Of a stretch of DNA of 64,000 nucleotides, positions 1-10,889 are shown piece after piece; positions within the stretch are counted from its first letter, which is position 1; each line of letters opens with the position of its first letter. A program made the position numbers and the translations under genes. Under the pieces are notes generated by a model, which saw nothing but the letters and a program-made list of their open reading frames with translations, was not told the DNA's origin and searched no databases. Source of the DNA: Synechococcus sp. CBW1108 (GTDB lineage Bacteria > Cyanobacteriota > Cyanobacteriia > PCC-6307 > Cyanobiaceae); assembly GCF_015840335.1 (NCBI RefSeq), contig NZ_CP060395.1:806001-870000 (forward strand), read 5' to 3'.

Positions 1-1530
1 CGTCGCCCTCCCGTGGTGACGGTGATGGGCCACGTCGACCATGGCAAAACAAGCCTGCTTGATGCCATTCGCAAAACCCGCGTGGCCGCTGGCGAAGCCG
101 GGGGCATCACCCAGCACATCGGTGCTTACCAGGTGCAGATTCCCCACGCCGGCGAACAGCGCAAGATCACCTTCCTGGATACACCGGGCCACGAGGCCTT
201 CACCGCCATGCGGGCCCGCGGCACCAAGGTGACCGACGTGGCGGTGTTGGTGGTGGCCGCCGATGACGGCGTCCGCCCCCAAACCCTGGAGGCGATCAGC
301 CACGCCCGCGCGGCCAAGGTGCCGATCGTGGTGGCGATCAACAAGATCGACAAGGAGGGGGCCTCCCCCGATCGGGTGAAGCAGGAGCTCTCGGGACTCG
401 AGCTGGTGGCTGAAGACTGGGGCGGCAACACCGTGATGGTGCCGGTGAGCGCCCTCAAGGGTGTGAACGTCGACAAGTTGCTGGAGATGATCCTGCTGGT
501 GACGGAGGTGGAAGACCTCAAGGCCAACCCGGGTCGCATGGCCCGCGGCACCGTGATCGAGGCCCACCTGGACAAGGCCAAGGGTCCGGTGGCCACCCTG
601 CTTGTGCAGAACGGCACCCTGCGGGCCGGAGATGTGCTGGCGGCGGGGCCCGTACTCGGCAAGGTGCGGGCCATGGTTGACGACGGCGGCAAACGGGTCA
701 AGGAGGCCGGCCCCTCCTATGCGGTTGAGGCCCTGGGCTTCAGCGAAGTGCCCACCGCAGGCGACGAGTTTGAGGTCTATCCCGACGAGAAGACCGCCCG
801 CTCGGTGGTGGGTGACCGGGCCAGCGAAGCCCGCGCCACCCGACTGGCCCAGCAAATGGCTTCCCGTCGGGTCTCCCTGGCCTCAATGTCGAGCCAGGCC
901 AGCGAGGGCGAGCTCAAGGAGCTCAACCTGATCCTCAAGGCCGACGTACAGGGTTCGGTGGAAGCCATCCTTGGCTCCCTCGAACGACTGCCCCAAGGCG
1001 AAGTGCAGGTGCGGGTGCTGCTCTCGGCGCCGGGCGAGATCACCGAAACCGACGTCGACCTGGCGGCCGCCTCCGGTGCGGTGATCGTGGGCTTCAATAC
1101 CTCGATGGCGCCAGGGGCCAAGCGGGCCGCCGATGCCACCGGCGTCGATGTGCGCGACTACGACGTGATCTACAAGCTGCTGGAAGACATCCAGCTGGCC
1201 ATGGAAGGCCTGCTGGAGCCGGAGCTGGTGGAGGAGTCCCTCGGCGAAGCCGAGGTGCGGGCCGTATTCAGCATTGGCCGCAGTGCGGTGGCGGGTTGTT
1301 ACGTCACCAGCGGCAAGTTGCAACGCAACTGCAAGGTGCGGGTTTGGCGCGGCAAGGAGAAGGTGTTCGAGGGCGACCTCGACTCCCTGCGCCGCAACAA
1401 AGACGACGTCAAGGAAGTGGCCACCGGCTTCGAGTGCGGCATCGGCACCGATCGCTACACGGGCTGGCAGGAGGGCGATCGGGTGGAGGCCTACAAGCTG
1501 GTCACCCAGCGCCGCACCCTCAGCACCTGA
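1..1530 (+). CDS. infB: Translation initiation factor IF-2 (3' part, truncated by window edge)
   Basis: This is the C-terminal ~509 residues of IF-2, the GTPase that brings initiator fMet-tRNA to the 30S subunit and promotes subunit joining. The frame is open from base 1, so the natural start lies upstream; the GTG at 13 is internal. The G domain opens with GHVDHGKTS (P loop), followed by DTPGHEAF (G3), NKID (G4) and a G5 region (SALKG). Domain II and the C-terminal IF2 domains, including the initiator-tRNA-binding barrel, follow to the stop. The variable N-terminal region is missing from the window. The next gene begins 5 bases after the stop, so the two are probably cotranscribed. Identification is secure. 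Confidence 0.98.
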   Translation, partial: RRPPVVTVMGHVDHGKTSLLDAIRKTRVAAGEAGGITQHIGAYQVQIPHAGEQRKITFLDTPGHEAFTAMRARGTKVTDVAVLVVAADDGVRPQTLEAISHARAAKVPIVVAINKIDKEGASPDRVKQELSGLELVAEDWGGNTVMVPVSALKGVNVDKLLEMILLVTEVEDLKANPGRMARGTVIEAHLDKAKGPVATLLVQNGTLRAGDVLAAGPVLGKVRAMVDDGGKRVKEAGPSYAVEALGFSEVPTAGDEFEVYPDEKTARSVVGDRASEARATRLAQQMASRRVSLASMSSQASEGELKELNLILKADVQGSVEAILGSLERLPQGEVQVRVLLSAPGEITETDVDLAAASGAVIVGFNTSMAPGAKRAADATGVDVRDYDVIYKLLEDIQLAMEGLLEPELVEESLGEAEVRAVFSIGRSAVAGCYVTSGKLQRNCKVRVWRGKEKVFEGDLDSLRRNKDDVKEVATGFECGIGTDRYTGWQEGDRVEAYKLVTQRRTLST

Positions 1531-1535
1531 GCGCG

Positions 1536-2228
1536 GTGAACACCCGCAGCGAGCCCCTGCTCTGGCTCCAGCTCGTGGCCCTCGGGGCCATTCCGCTGGA
1601 GCTGCTGGGGCTGCTGCTGCTGCTGGCCGGTGCCGATCCTGGCCCCTTGCCAGGTCTAGAGCGGCTGCTGGCCTGGGCCATCGGCGTGCTGGGGCCTGCG
1701 ATCCTGCTCTGGCAGCGACCTGCCGACGTCTGCTCCCTGCTGCTGGTGCAGGTGCCGGTGCGGGGTCGCAGCGAAGCCCAGCTCCAGCTCGCGGCCCTGC
1801 AAAGCCCCCTGCCGGCCAGGCTGGCCATGCTGCTGGGGGCCGCTGCCCTACTGCCGCTCTTCTGGTGGCTTGATCAGCACGCCGCCCTGGCCGCGCCCCT
1901 CTCCCCACTGACGGCCAGCCCACGCTTTGTCGCTCTGCTGCTGGCCTGCCCGCTGCTGGCCCTGGTCCTGTGGCAGGTGCAGGAGCTGGTCCAGGCGATC
2001 GCGCTGCTGAGCCGCAAGCCGGACCCACTGGCTAGCTACCCGCCTATGACCCGTGCGGAGGTGGACTCCCAGCGGCTCTGCCTGGGGCTGCCCCTGCTGC
2101 TGCTAGAGCCACTCCAGGTGGCATCTGGCGCCTCAGCTGCCGGATCAGCTGCCGGCTCGGTTGCGATCCAGCCAGAGGAGGCTGCCGAACAAGCCGAGGG
2201 CACCGACCTGGATCAGGAGATCGGCTGA
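1536..2228 (+). CDS. Membrane protein with low-complexity C-terminal tail
   Basis: A 230-residue protein starting at GTG 1536, just after infB. Leu-rich stretches near residues 8-30, 40-55, 90-110 and 122-145 look like four membrane segments. The last ~45 residues are a polar Ala/Ser/Gly/Glu-rich tail (ASGASAAGSAAGS followed by an acidic stretch). A protein of this architecture sits next to infB in other marine and freshwater picocyanobacteria, where it is annotated by its low-complexity tail. No catalytic motif is visible and the function is unknown. Its 3' end overlaps the convergent DUF3493-type gene by 84 bases. Confidence 0.75.
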   Translation: MNTRSEPLLWLQLVALGAIPLELLGLLLLLAGADPGPLPGLERLLAWAIGVLGPAILLWQRPADVCSLLLVQVPVRGRSEAQLQLAALQSPLPARLAMLLGAAALLPLFWWLDQHAALAAPLSPLTASPRFVALLLACPLLALVLWQVQELVQAIALLSRKPDPLASYPPMTRAEVDSQRLCLGLPLLLLEPLQVASGASAAGSAAGSVAIQPEEAAEQAEGTDLDQEIG

Positions 2229-2399
2229 GGCCACCTCGGCGCCGCTCGCCGCTCGCATGGCCATCGTTGCCAACCCAACCGCCCCTGAGGCCGCCAGGGC
2301 CAGCCACAGCCCCCTGCGCAGTCCTCGCCAGGGAGTGCGGACTTCCTGGAGAAGCCGGGCACGCAAGGCAGGATCAATCGGGTCAGAGTTTGGTCCCAT
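2145..2399 (-). CDS. DUF3493 (LPA1/Rep27-like) membrane protein
   Basis: An 84-residue protein with the DUF3493 pattern: a basic N-terminal stretch (LRARLLQEVRTPWRGLRRGLW) leading into one or two hydrophobic segments (about residues 30-48 and 62-78). The Pfam family is named after plant LPA1 and algal Rep27, which help D1 synthesis and photosystem II assembly or repair, so a thylakoid role is a reasonable guess but not shown for the short cyanobacterial forms. It is convergent with the gene downstream of infB and overlaps its tail region, which is coding in both frames. The ATG at 2399 is the natural start. Confidence 0.75.
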   Translation of the reverse strand: MGPNSDPIDPALRARLLQEVRTPWRGLRRGLWLALAASGAVGLATMAMRAASGAEVASADLLIQVGALGLFGSLLWLDRNRAGS

Positions 2400-2461
2400 C
2401 TTCAGGCAGGCAGCGGGGCAAGGGAGTGGGGCAAGCTGGTCAATGCTAATTTCATTGGGGC

Positions 2462-2533
<72 letters not shown>

Positions 2534-2541
2534 TTTGGGCC

Positions 2542-3723
2542 TCAATTATCAGCCAAAGAGCTGATTTGGGGCTCGTAAAAGTATCCGTCGCCTGAAGGGG
2601 CCTGGGATACGACCACACAGCGACTTGCCACCCGCCAGAGCGCGGTATGTATTGCTGTGGGGTCATGGCGCACCAGTGCCGGAAACTGCTGCCTCAAAAG
2701 GGCAGTGGCCTGCCAGGCGTTGTAGTGGGGAATTCGGGAGTTAACGTGGTGGCACACGTGGGTTGAACCAATCCCATGGTGAAGAAAGTTCAACAGGGGC
2801 CCGTAGGGACGATCCACAGTCTGAAGAGCACCCTTCGCCCAGGTCCAGTCGCCCGAAGAAAAATGGGGAATATCGGTATCACTGTGCTGCAGCCAAGTAT
2901 AGGCAACCAGCCAGGCGTTGACCACCAGATATGGGAGCCCATAGACGCACAAAACCCGCAAAAAAGAATAATTAAATGAGGCCAGCACCAACACCAAAAG
3001 CATGGCCAGCAGGCCCAGGTTTGATAGCAGCATCAGCTTCCGAACGGAATCCGGAAACAGCTGCTTTTTGCCCTTGTTAAAAGGCAATGAATTCGAGAAA
3101 TGGGAGGTGGGAGCGCCATAATCTGCGCCCCCTGTAACTCCAAAAAGTAAATAGAGCGGCCACCCCACCAGCAGGTGGAAAATCAGGGCGTAGACGCCAT
3201 ACAGTTCCGGCCCAATCCGACTGAGCACCCCTTTAAGCAGCCTGCCCTCAGCGGAATTGGAACGGGGAGGCACATGGGTTTCACCTGCTTCGAGGTGGTT
3301 GCAATTGGCGTGGTGCACCGCATGGCTGCGCTGCCAGCTGAAGTAGGGCACCAGCAGCAGGCTGTGGAGCACAAAGCCCACCGCCGTTTCCACCCGGGGG
3401 TTGGGGTGAAAGGCGCGGTGCCCGCACTCATGGGCAATCACCCAGCAACCGCCCGCCACAGTCCCTGTCACCGTGGCATAGAGCAGCCAGAGTGGCGTAG
3501 CGCTTAGCCGGAGGGGTATCTGGGTGCCCACGCCGTAGGCAAGCAGGGTCAGGCCTAGAGACATGGCCAAACTTCCCCAGGCCTTGACGGGGTCAATGGT
3601 CAGCAGGGAGGCAGGAAGGCAGGCCAGCAATTGCGCCTTGCTGGGGTAGGTAGTGGGCGTCGAGGAAAGATGGGACTGGGATTGGGCGAGCAGGAATTCA
3701 GACGACTTCAAGGACGCTGCCAC
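2542..3723 (-). CDS. Membrane fatty acid desaturase, DesA-like
   Basis: A 393-residue membrane di-iron desaturase that inserts double bonds into lipid-bound acyl chains, probably at the Delta-12 position, using ferredoxin. The three histidine boxes are present in order: HECGH near residue 99, HAVHH near 135 and HVCHH near 325, with the usual hydrophobic segments between boxes one and two and between two and three. The spacing fits the DesA/DesB (omega-6/omega-3) family rather than the Delta-9 DesC type. Regiospecificity cannot be read from the sequence. The gene lies downstream of psbA on the same strand but beyond a strong terminator, so it has its own promoter. Unsaturated lipids matter for cold tolerance and photosystem II repair. 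Confidence 0.9.
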   Translation of the reverse strand: MAASLKSSEFLLAQSQSHLSSTPTTYPSKAQLLACLPASLLTIDPVKAWGSLAMSLGLTLLAYGVGTQIPLRLSATPLWLLYATVTGTVAGGCWVIAHECGHRAFHPNPRVETAVGFVLHSLLLVPYFSWQRSHAVHHANCNHLEAGETHVPPRSNSAEGRLLKGVLSRIGPELYGVYALIFHLLVGWPLYLLFGVTGGADYGAPTSHFSNSLPFNKGKKQLFPDSVRKLMLLSNLGLLAMLLVLVLASFNYSFLRVLCVYGLPYLVVNAWLVAYTWLQHSDTDIPHFSSGDWTWAKGALQTVDRPYGPLLNFLHHGIGSTHVCHHVNSRIPHYNAWQATALLRQQFPALVRHDPTAIHTALWRVASRCVVVSQAPSGDGYFYEPQISSLADN

Positions 3724-3817
3724 ATGACAAGGGGAGACGAATCACGCTGAAAGGATTCCTCCAAACCCTAGGAATAGGGGCCCTCAAGCCGCGACTGATT
3801 GGCTGTTGTCGAGCCAA

Positions 3818-3842
3818 CAAAAAACCCCCTCTTGCGAGGGGG
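3818..3842 (-). terminator. Rho-independent terminator of psbA
   Basis: On the minus strand, a 7-bp perfect stem (CCCCCTC/GAGGGGG, 3825-3831 with 3836-3842) with a four-base loop is followed by a T-rich run (complement of 3818-3824). It lies about 48 bases after the psbA stop codon. Confidence 0.88.
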
Positions 3843-3889
3843 CCGGGGGGATTCCGTTTATGGGTTGGCGTTAGCCAGGTTGTAAAGCC

Positions 3890-4969
3890 TCAGCCAATAG
3901 CCGGTGCGGTCAGTGCCACGGGGGTGGCGGTGGCAGCAGCCAGGTCAAGCGGGAAGTTGTGAGCGTTGCGCTCGTGCATCACTTCCATACCCAGACCAGC
4001 GCGGTTCAGCACGTCTGCCCAGGTGTTCACCACGCGGCCTTGGCCGTCGAGGATCGACTGGTTGAAGTTGAAACCGTTCAGGTTGAAGGCCATCGTGCTC
4101 ACGCCCAGGGCGGTGAACCAGATGCCAACCACGGGCCAGGCAGCCAGGAAGAAGTGGAGGCTGCGGCTGTTGTTGAACGAGGCGTATTGGAAGATCAGGC
4201 GACCGAAGTAACCGTGGGCAGCCACGATGTTGTAGGTCTCTTCCTCTTGGCCAAACTTGTAGCCGTAGTTCTGGCTCTCGCTCTCGGTGGTCTCACGAAC
4301 CAGCGAAGAAGTAACCAGCGAACCGTGCATGGCAGAGAACAGGCTGCCACCGAAGACACCAGCCACACCCAGCATGTGGAAGGGGTGCATCAGGATGTTG
4401 TGCTCAGCCTGGAACACCAACATGTAGTTGAAGGTGCCGGAGATACCCAGGGGCATGGCATCCGAGAAGGAGCCCTGACCGAAGGGATACACCAGGAACA
4501 CAGCAGACGCTGCTGCCACAGGGGCGCTGTAGGCAACGCAGATCCAGGGGCGCATGCCCAAGCGGTAGGAGAGTTCCCACTCGCGGCCCATGTAGGCGTA
4601 GATGCCGATCAGGAAGTGGAAGACCACCAGCTGGAAAGGCCCACCGTTGTACAGCCACTCATCGAGGCTGGCGGCTTCCCAGATGGGGTAGAAGTGCAGG
4701 CCGATGGCGTTGCTGGAGGGCACAACGGCACCGGAGATGATGTTGTTGCCATACATCAGGGAGCCAGCTACGGGCTCACGGATGCCGTCGATGTCGACAG
4801 GGGGTGCGGCGATGAAGGCCACGATGAAGCAGATGGTGGCAGCCAGCAGGCAGGGGATCATCAGCACACCGAACCAGCCCACGTAGAGGCGGTTGTTGGT
4901 GGAGGTGACCCAGTCGCAAAACTGGTTCCACGCAGAAGCGCCTTGGCGCTGCTGAATAGTGGTTGTCAT
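3890..4969 (-). CDS. psbA: Photosystem II D1 protein, Glu130 (high-light) type
   Basis: The 359-residue D1 reaction-centre subunit. Key residues are all in place: Tyr161 (YZ), Asp170, Glu189, His190, His198 (P680 ligand), His215 and His272 (non-heme iron), Ser264 (QB pocket), and His332, Glu333, His337, Asp342 and Ala344 of the manganese cluster. Position 130 is Glu (GREWELS), as in the high-light or D1:2 isoforms, rather than Gln as in low-light D1:1. The precursor carries a 15-residue extension after Ala344 that CtpA would remove. The ATG at 4969 begins MTTTIQQ. Cyanobacteria usually hold several psbA copies; only this one is in the window. A small hairpin lies in the leader. Confidence 0.99.
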   Translation of the reverse strand: MTTTIQQRQGASAWNQFCDWVTSTNNRLYVGWFGVLMIPCLLAATICFIVAFIAAPPVDIDGIREPVAGSLMYGNNIISGAVVPSSNAIGLHFYPIWEAASLDEWLYNGGPFQLVVFHFLIGIYAYMGREWELSYRLGMRPWICVAYSAPVAAASAVFLVYPFGQGSFSDAMPLGISGTFNYMLVFQAEHNILMHPFHMLGVAGVFGGSLFSAMHGSLVTSSLVRETTESESQNYGYKFGQEEETYNIVAAHGYFGRLIFQYASFNNSRSLHFFLAAWPVVGIWFTALGVSTMAFNLNGFNFNQSILDGQGRVVNTWADVLNRAGLGMEVMHERNAHNFPLDLAAATATPVALTAPAIG

Positions 4970-4986
4970 GAGAACGAGAAGAGAGT

Positions 4987-4999
4987 GTTCCTAGGGAAC
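4987..4999 (-). promoter_or_regulatory. Small hairpin in the psbA leader
   Basis: Inverted arms GTTCC and GGAAC are separated by three bases, 18 bases ahead of the psbA ATG. Further up (about 5020-5075) is a longer imperfect inverted pair with arms around CGGGAATCCG and CGGAATCCCG. Both could shape the 5' leader, which in psbA genes often controls mRNA stability or translation. This is an inference from base pairing only. Confidence 0.3.
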
Positions 5000-5218
5000 G
5001 GGTATGGAAGGCGGGAATCCGGTCTGCCGAGGCAGCCGAAGCGGAAACCGCCGGACGGAATCCCGTCTCTCGCAACTGTAACGGAAGATTGCGCTGAGCC
5101 TGAGAGGCAATTGGGAAGAATTTCTATTGCTCCCCTGCTGGGCGGTGCCAGGGACGGGAATCCGTAGCCAGGGGCTGCCCGCACTGCTAAGAAGACAGCT
5201 GCACAGGCCCTTTTCGGC

Positions 5219-5551
5219 ATGGCCCGCATCTCTTCGCTTCAAGCCCTGGCCGCCGGGGCTGGCGCCGCCCTGCTGCTGGCCAGCTGCCAACGCCAGCCTT
5301 CCGCCGAGCTGCAGCAGATGCAGCAGCGCCAGGAACAGGTCGAGGTCAAGATCCAGCAACTGGAGCAGAAGCTCAATGCCGTGGCTCCCGGCAACGGTGC
5401 CGACCCGGCCGGCAAGCCCCCCGCCGGCGCCATCAAATCACTCACCTACCGCAGCGGCACCGCAGACGACCGCCTGCGCATTTACTGGGCCGACGGCAGC
5501 ACCACAAACCTGCCTTGCAAGCAGGAGCAGGCCACCCTGGTATGCGGTTGA
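5219..5551 (+). CDS. Small lipoprotein with coiled coil
   Basis: A 110-residue protein starting at ATG 5219. The N-terminus is a lipoprotein signal ending in a lipobox (LLASC, Cys at residue 23), so it should be lipid-anchored at a membrane. Residues 28-55 are Gln/Glu-rich heptad-like sequence (QQMQQRQEQVEVKIQQLEQ), a likely short coiled coil. The C-terminal ~40 residues (RLRIYWADGSTTNLPC) contain two Cys residues that could pair. It is divergent from psbA. I do not recognise a characterised family; it looks like a picocyanobacterial conserved hypothetical. Confidence 0.7.
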   Translation: MARISSLQALAAGAGAALLLASCQRQPSAELQQMQQRQEQVEVKIQQLEQKLNAVAPGNGADPAGKPPAGAIKSLTYRSGTADDRLRIYWADGSTTNLPCKQEQATLVCG

Positions 5552-5600
5552 CAGGCCCCTGACCCCGCGTTGAGCTGGGGGAGCTAGTCGACTTTGAACC

Positions 5601-5990
5601 ATGGTTTTTCGCCTGATAGGCATCACAGCAGCGGTGCTGGGTTCGGGGTTGCTCGCCGGCAGCGTGCCGATGCTGGCCCCCAAGGCGGCCCTGGCCCAGG
5701 ACGCACCAGTGCCCTTCAGCGCCGTACGGGCTCTCAACCTGGCCCGTAACACGGCGGTGCAACTGAACGGGGGCCTCAACGTCTATCGCCCCGCCAAATG
5801 CATGTTTGAAACCGCCGGGGCAGGGAACCAGTGCCTGATCAGCTCCAGTGACGGTTACCAGTTCCGCTTCCTTGGCGGGGTACCCGGTTGGCAGCAGCTC
5901 GACATAGCCCCCAGCGTGGAGACGGAGATCCGGATTTCCAGCGATGGAAAAAGCGTTTTAGGGGTGGATTACAACGGTGCTCCCCGCTGA
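5601..5990 (+). CDS. Exported protein of unknown function
   Basis: A 129-residue protein starting at ATG 5601, 49 bases after the preceding lipoprotein gene. A Sec signal peptide spans roughly residues 1-33 with a likely AlaLeuAla cleavage site before QDAPV. The mature part (about 96 residues) has two Cys residues in a YRPAKCMFET...NQCLIS arrangement, which could form a disulfide, and reads like a small beta-rich domain. No known domain is recognised. Its last 22 bases overlap the convergent aspartoacylase gene. Confidence 0.7.
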   Translation: MVFRLIGITAAVLGSGLLAGSVPMLAPKAALAQDAPVPFSAVRALNLARNTAVQLNGGLNVYRPAKCMFETAGAGNQCLISSSDGYQFRFLGGVPGWQQLDIAPSVETEIRISSDGKSVLGVDYNGAPR

Positions 5991-6934
5991 GCCAGCCGGT
6001 TCGAGAGGGCTTCGAGGGCCTTGGGCCACTCGCTGCTGACGGGCCAGCATTCCCGGCTGGTGAGGCTCAGGGCAATGCCCTTCTCGCCATAGGCCGCCTC
6101 ATTGACAAATACGGGCCAGACGGGCTGGCCCTCCAGGCCCCTGGGCGGCACGAAGCCCAAGGTCGCCCCATGGGAATCGAGAAAAACGGGGTCCCCCGGC
6201 TGGAGCGGATGCCAGTCGCGGTGCTGCAGGGCCGGATGCAGGCAGGCAGAAGGAGAGCCATCCGGGCGCCGCGGCAAATCGAGACTGCCGAGATGGCGAT
6301 GCACCACCAGCTCGGCGGGCAACCGCAATGGCCCCCGCTGGGCCGCCGCCAGCACCTCCAGGGCAGCCTCAACGCCCAGCTGGGTCTGGCGACAGATCTG
6401 GGCCTGGATCACCCCCTGGGGCACGGGGCCCACCTCGATCACCAGGCCGCAGGGCCAGCTCTCCACCAGAAAACCTGTCTGGGCATGGTCGGCCTCATGG
6501 AGATAGATCGGCAGGCCCAGCAGCCCCTGCACGCCCGCCGCCAGGGCCAGATCCGCCGGGCGGCGGCCGTAGACCACCAGCGCATTGCCCATGGCGCTGG
6601 TGGTGCTGTGCAGATCCAGCACCACCAGGCACGGTGCCTCCCCTGCGGGGCCATGGCGGAGCAGCAACTCCCGGGCACGCTGCAGATCGGCCCCATCGAG
6701 GCTGGCATCGGCCAGCAGGGATGGGGCAAAACAGCGGTTCAGATCCCGCTCGAGATAGCGCCGGTTCTGGGCATGGGCAGCGGGGTTGCCCAGCACCAGC
6801 TCCAGCGCCAGGCCATGGCTCTGGAGGGCCCCAGGCCGGCTCCGCCAGTGCTCGAGCAGCCAGGGCCCATTGCGCTCATTGCCGTGGGTGCCTGCCACCA
6901 CGAGCACCTTGGCCGGGTTCGAATTGGGGCCCAT
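5969..6934 (-). CDS. Aspartoacylase-family zinc carboxypeptidase-like hydrolase
   Basis: A 321-residue protein of the AstE/AspA family (M14-like zinc hydrolases that cleave N-acyl amino acids such as N-acetylaspartate). The zinc site is visible as GTHGNERNG (His and Glu ligands) and LDLHSTTSAMG (third His). An Arg-rich segment RRYLERDLNRCF matches the substrate-carboxylate-binding region, and a Glu (VIEVGPVPQG) fits the catalytic general base. The ATG at 6934 is chosen because the family motif begins 12 residues later; an in-frame start at 6958 would add eight residues. It overlaps the preceding convergent gene at its 3' end. The physiological substrate in cyanobacteria is not established. 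Confidence 0.88.
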   Translation of the reverse strand: MGPNSNPAKVLVVAGTHGNERNGPWLLEHWRSRPGALQSHGLALELVLGNPAAHAQNRRYLERDLNRCFAPSLLADASLDGADLQRARELLLRHGPAGEAPCLVVLDLHSTTSAMGNALVVYGRRPADLALAAGVQGLLGLPIYLHEADHAQTGFLVESWPCGLVIEVGPVPQGVIQAQICRQTQLGVEAALEVLAAAQRGPLRLPAELVVHRHLGSLDLPRRPDGSPSACLHPALQHRDWHPLQPGDPVFLDSHGATLGFVPPRGLEGQPVWPVFVNEAAYGEKGIALSLTSRECWPVSSEWPKALEALSNRLAQRGAPL

Positions 6935-7011
6935 CAACGGAAGGCTCGCGCCTGGCACTGGATTTCAGGCCCAGCCTGACGCAGATTCGGGGTTCTGCCG
7001 CCGCCTTGACC

Positions 7012-7989
7012 ATGGCCCCTCCCGCTCCCCTGGTGCGCACGGCGCGGGCCATCTGGCACTGGCAGTGGTGCCAACTGATGGGGGGCCTGGGCCCGGCCGA
7101 TGCCGCCGGCAATTACCAGCGGCCCGCTGGGGCCTTCACCAGCCTGCCGCCCCTGCCCAGCGAAGCAGCCAGCGCCGATGGCCATGTGCTGATTGTCGGC
7201 CGCAGCTGCCCCTGGGCCCACCGGGCCTGGCTGGTGTGGGCTCTGCGCCGCCTCGACGCCAGCATCACGCTGGTGGTAGTGGATCCCGATCCCGCCGAGG
7301 GGCGCTGGCGCTTCGCCGAACCCTTCGGGGGCTGCGCCAACCTGATCGAGCTCTACCAGCGCTCCGGCGCCGATTCCGGCCAGCGGGCCACGGTGCCGGC
7401 CCTCTATTCGCGCCGGCAGGAGCGCATCCTGGTCAGTGAGAGTGCCCGGCTGATTGAGCTGCTCAACCGCTGGCCCGCCCCCGACGGGCCCGATCTGGAG
7501 CCTGGGGCCCAGCAGGAGGCCACCCTGCGCTGGCGCGAGCTGCTGCAGAGCGATGTCAACGATGGGGTGTATCGCTGCGGCTTCGCCCGCACCCAGGCGG
7601 CCTACGACCGGGCTGAGGCCGCCCTGTTTGGCGCCCTGGCCGAAGCGGATCGGGTCCTGCAGGAAAGCCCCTGGCTAGCTGGAGCTGAGCTGAGCCTGGC
7701 CGATGTGGTGCTGTTTCCCACCCTGATCCGCCTGGAGCTGGTCTATGCGCCGCTGTTTGGCTGCAGCCGGCTGCCGCTCTGGCAGCTGCCGGCGCTGTGG
7801 GAATGGCGCCAACGCTTCTTCCACCTGCCCGGCGTGGCCGCCACCTGCTGGCCTGAGGCCTGGCGGCGCGACTATTTCGGAGCCCTTTTTCCCCTGCATC
7901 CCTCCGGGATCATCCCGGCCGGGCCGCCCCTAGCCACACTGGTTGGAAGCCGACCAGCCCCCCGAGGCCTGCAACATGACCATGACTGA
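7012..7989 (+). CDS. Xi-class glutathione S-transferase / glutathionyl-hydroquinone reductase
   Basis: A 325-residue protein of the ECM4/YqjG type, which reduces glutathionyl-hydroquinones with glutathione. The thioredoxin-like N-terminal domain carries the catalytic Cys in GRSCPWAHRAW (near residue 65), the xi-class signature. The helical C-terminal domain contains VNDGVYRCGFARTQ and AYDRAEAALF, both typical. The ATG at 7012 is the first reasonable start. The long frame upstream of it is antisense to aspartoacylase and not coding. Its last 14 bases overlap the next gene, so the two are likely coupled in translation. Confidence 0.92.
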   Translation: MAPPAPLVRTARAIWHWQWCQLMGGLGPADAAGNYQRPAGAFTSLPPLPSEAASADGHVLIVGRSCPWAHRAWLVWALRRLDASITLVVVDPDPAEGRWRFAEPFGGCANLIELYQRSGADSGQRATVPALYSRRQERILVSESARLIELLNRWPAPDGPDLEPGAQQEATLRWRELLQSDVNDGVYRCGFARTQAAYDRAEAALFGALAEADRVLQESPWLAGAELSLADVVLFPTLIRLELVYAPLFGCSRLPLWQLPALWEWRQRFFHLPGVAATCWPEAWRRDYFGALFPLHPSGIIPAGPPLATLVGSRPAPRGLQHDHD

Positions 7990-8619
7990 CCCGGTGTTTG
8001 AAGGGGTCTATGGCACCTACACCATCGATGCCACCGACCGACGCGAAGTGCTGGGCTACCGGCTGGCCCTCACCGCCGTGGCCCTGGGCCAGGCCGGGCT
8101 GATGCTGCAGTGGCGCCAGCTGGGCCCGGAGCTGGTGTGGCCCTGGATGGTGCTGATGGCGGTGGGGCTGGGCCTGGCCCTGCGCTGGATCCACATCTAC
8201 CTAGTGCCCCTGCACCGGGCCCTGCAGCTCTTCTGGCTACTGGGCTGCGCTGGCGCCCTGGTGCTGGCGGCCCGCAGCGGCCCGGGCGCCATGGTGACGG
8301 CCGTAGCAAGCCAGCCCCTCTGGATCCTGGCGATCGGCCCCTTCTTCGCAGCCCTGGCCGGGGTGGGCTTTAAGGAGTTCTTCTGCTTCCGCAGGCCCGA
8401 GGCCATCGGCGTGACGCTGCTGCTGCCGATCGCCCTGCTCGGCCATCTGGTCGGCCTGCTGGACGGCCGGGTTACCACGAGCCTGCTGGCCCTCGAGAGT
8501 GGGCTGCTGCTGGTGCTCTGCCTGCGCAAGTTCCCGATGCCCGCGGCGGCGGATGTGGGCGACAAAAGCGTTTTCGCCTACCTCAAGGCCCAGGCGAGCG
8601 GTGCCGAAGGAGCCACACC

Positions 8620-8623
<4 letters not shown>
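7976..8623 (+). CDS. DUF2301 integral membrane protein
   Basis: A 215-residue protein with six or so hydrophobic segments and the N-terminal soluble signature FEGVYGTYTIDATDRREV seen in DUF2301 cyanobacterial membrane proteins. A conserved-looking GVGFKEFFCFRRPE loop lies between the third and fourth membrane segments. No function is known for the family. ATG 7976 and ATG 7982 are both possible starts. The 5' end overlaps the GST gene, and its stop overlaps the TTG start of the ABC-F gene (TTGA), so these three genes form a tight operon. Confidence 0.75.
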
Positions 8624-10542
<1,919 letters not shown>

Positions 10543-10647
10543 GGGGCCCAACGGCGGGGCCGGATTGTTGCCAAGCCAACACGTGGGCGAGACCACGGCC
10601 GTAAGGTGGGCCGCGATCAGCTCCGGTCCGATCCGGCCGGTTTTCGT

Positions 10648-10866
10648 ATGAAGAACATCGATGAGCACATCCAGCAAGACCAGAGCGAGATAGAAGCCGC
10701 TCGTGCCGCTGGCGACATGGGCAAGGTTCGCCACCTGGAAGAGGAGCTCCAGGGGCTCAAGGAGTTCAAGGAGCACCATCCCGAGGACAGCCACGACCCC
10801 TCCCCCCTGGAGGTGTTCTGCGACCTGAACCCCTCAGCCCCCGAGTGCCGCGTCTACGACGACTGA
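10648..10866 (+). CDS. CP12 Calvin-cycle regulator (C-terminal Cys pair only)
   Basis: A 72-residue, mostly charged and probably disordered protein ending in the CP12 signature LEVFCDLNPSAPECRVYDD. CP12 bridges GAPDH and phosphoribulokinase in a dark-inactivated complex; the C-terminal loop closed by the Cys pair (here residues ~59 and ~68) inserts into GAPDH. The N-terminal Cys pair that contacts phosphoribulokinase in canonical CP12 is absent; that region is the acidic/basic helix DQSEIEAARAAGDMGKVRHLEEE. ATG 10648 is preferred; an in-frame start at 10606 would add 14 residues with no family match. It stands alone after the ABC-F gene. Confidence 0.93.
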   Translation: MKNIDEHIQQDQSEIEAARAAGDMGKVRHLEEELQGLKEFKEHHPEDSHDPSPLEVFCDLNPSAPECRVYDD

Positions 10867-10889
10867 GGCCCCAGGGACTACCCCAGAGG

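Noticed and set aside
883-2028. Long minus-strand frame of 381 codons antisense to infB and its neighbour
   Set aside because: Gly/Ala/Pro/Arg-biased translation with no domain, lying opposite a secure gene; long antisense frames are common at this GC content.
5090-5160. Sigma-70-like promoter boxes upstream of psbA
   Set aside because: TTGCCT and TACAGT are present on the minus strand but 24 bases apart, too far for a standard promoter, so I did not call them.
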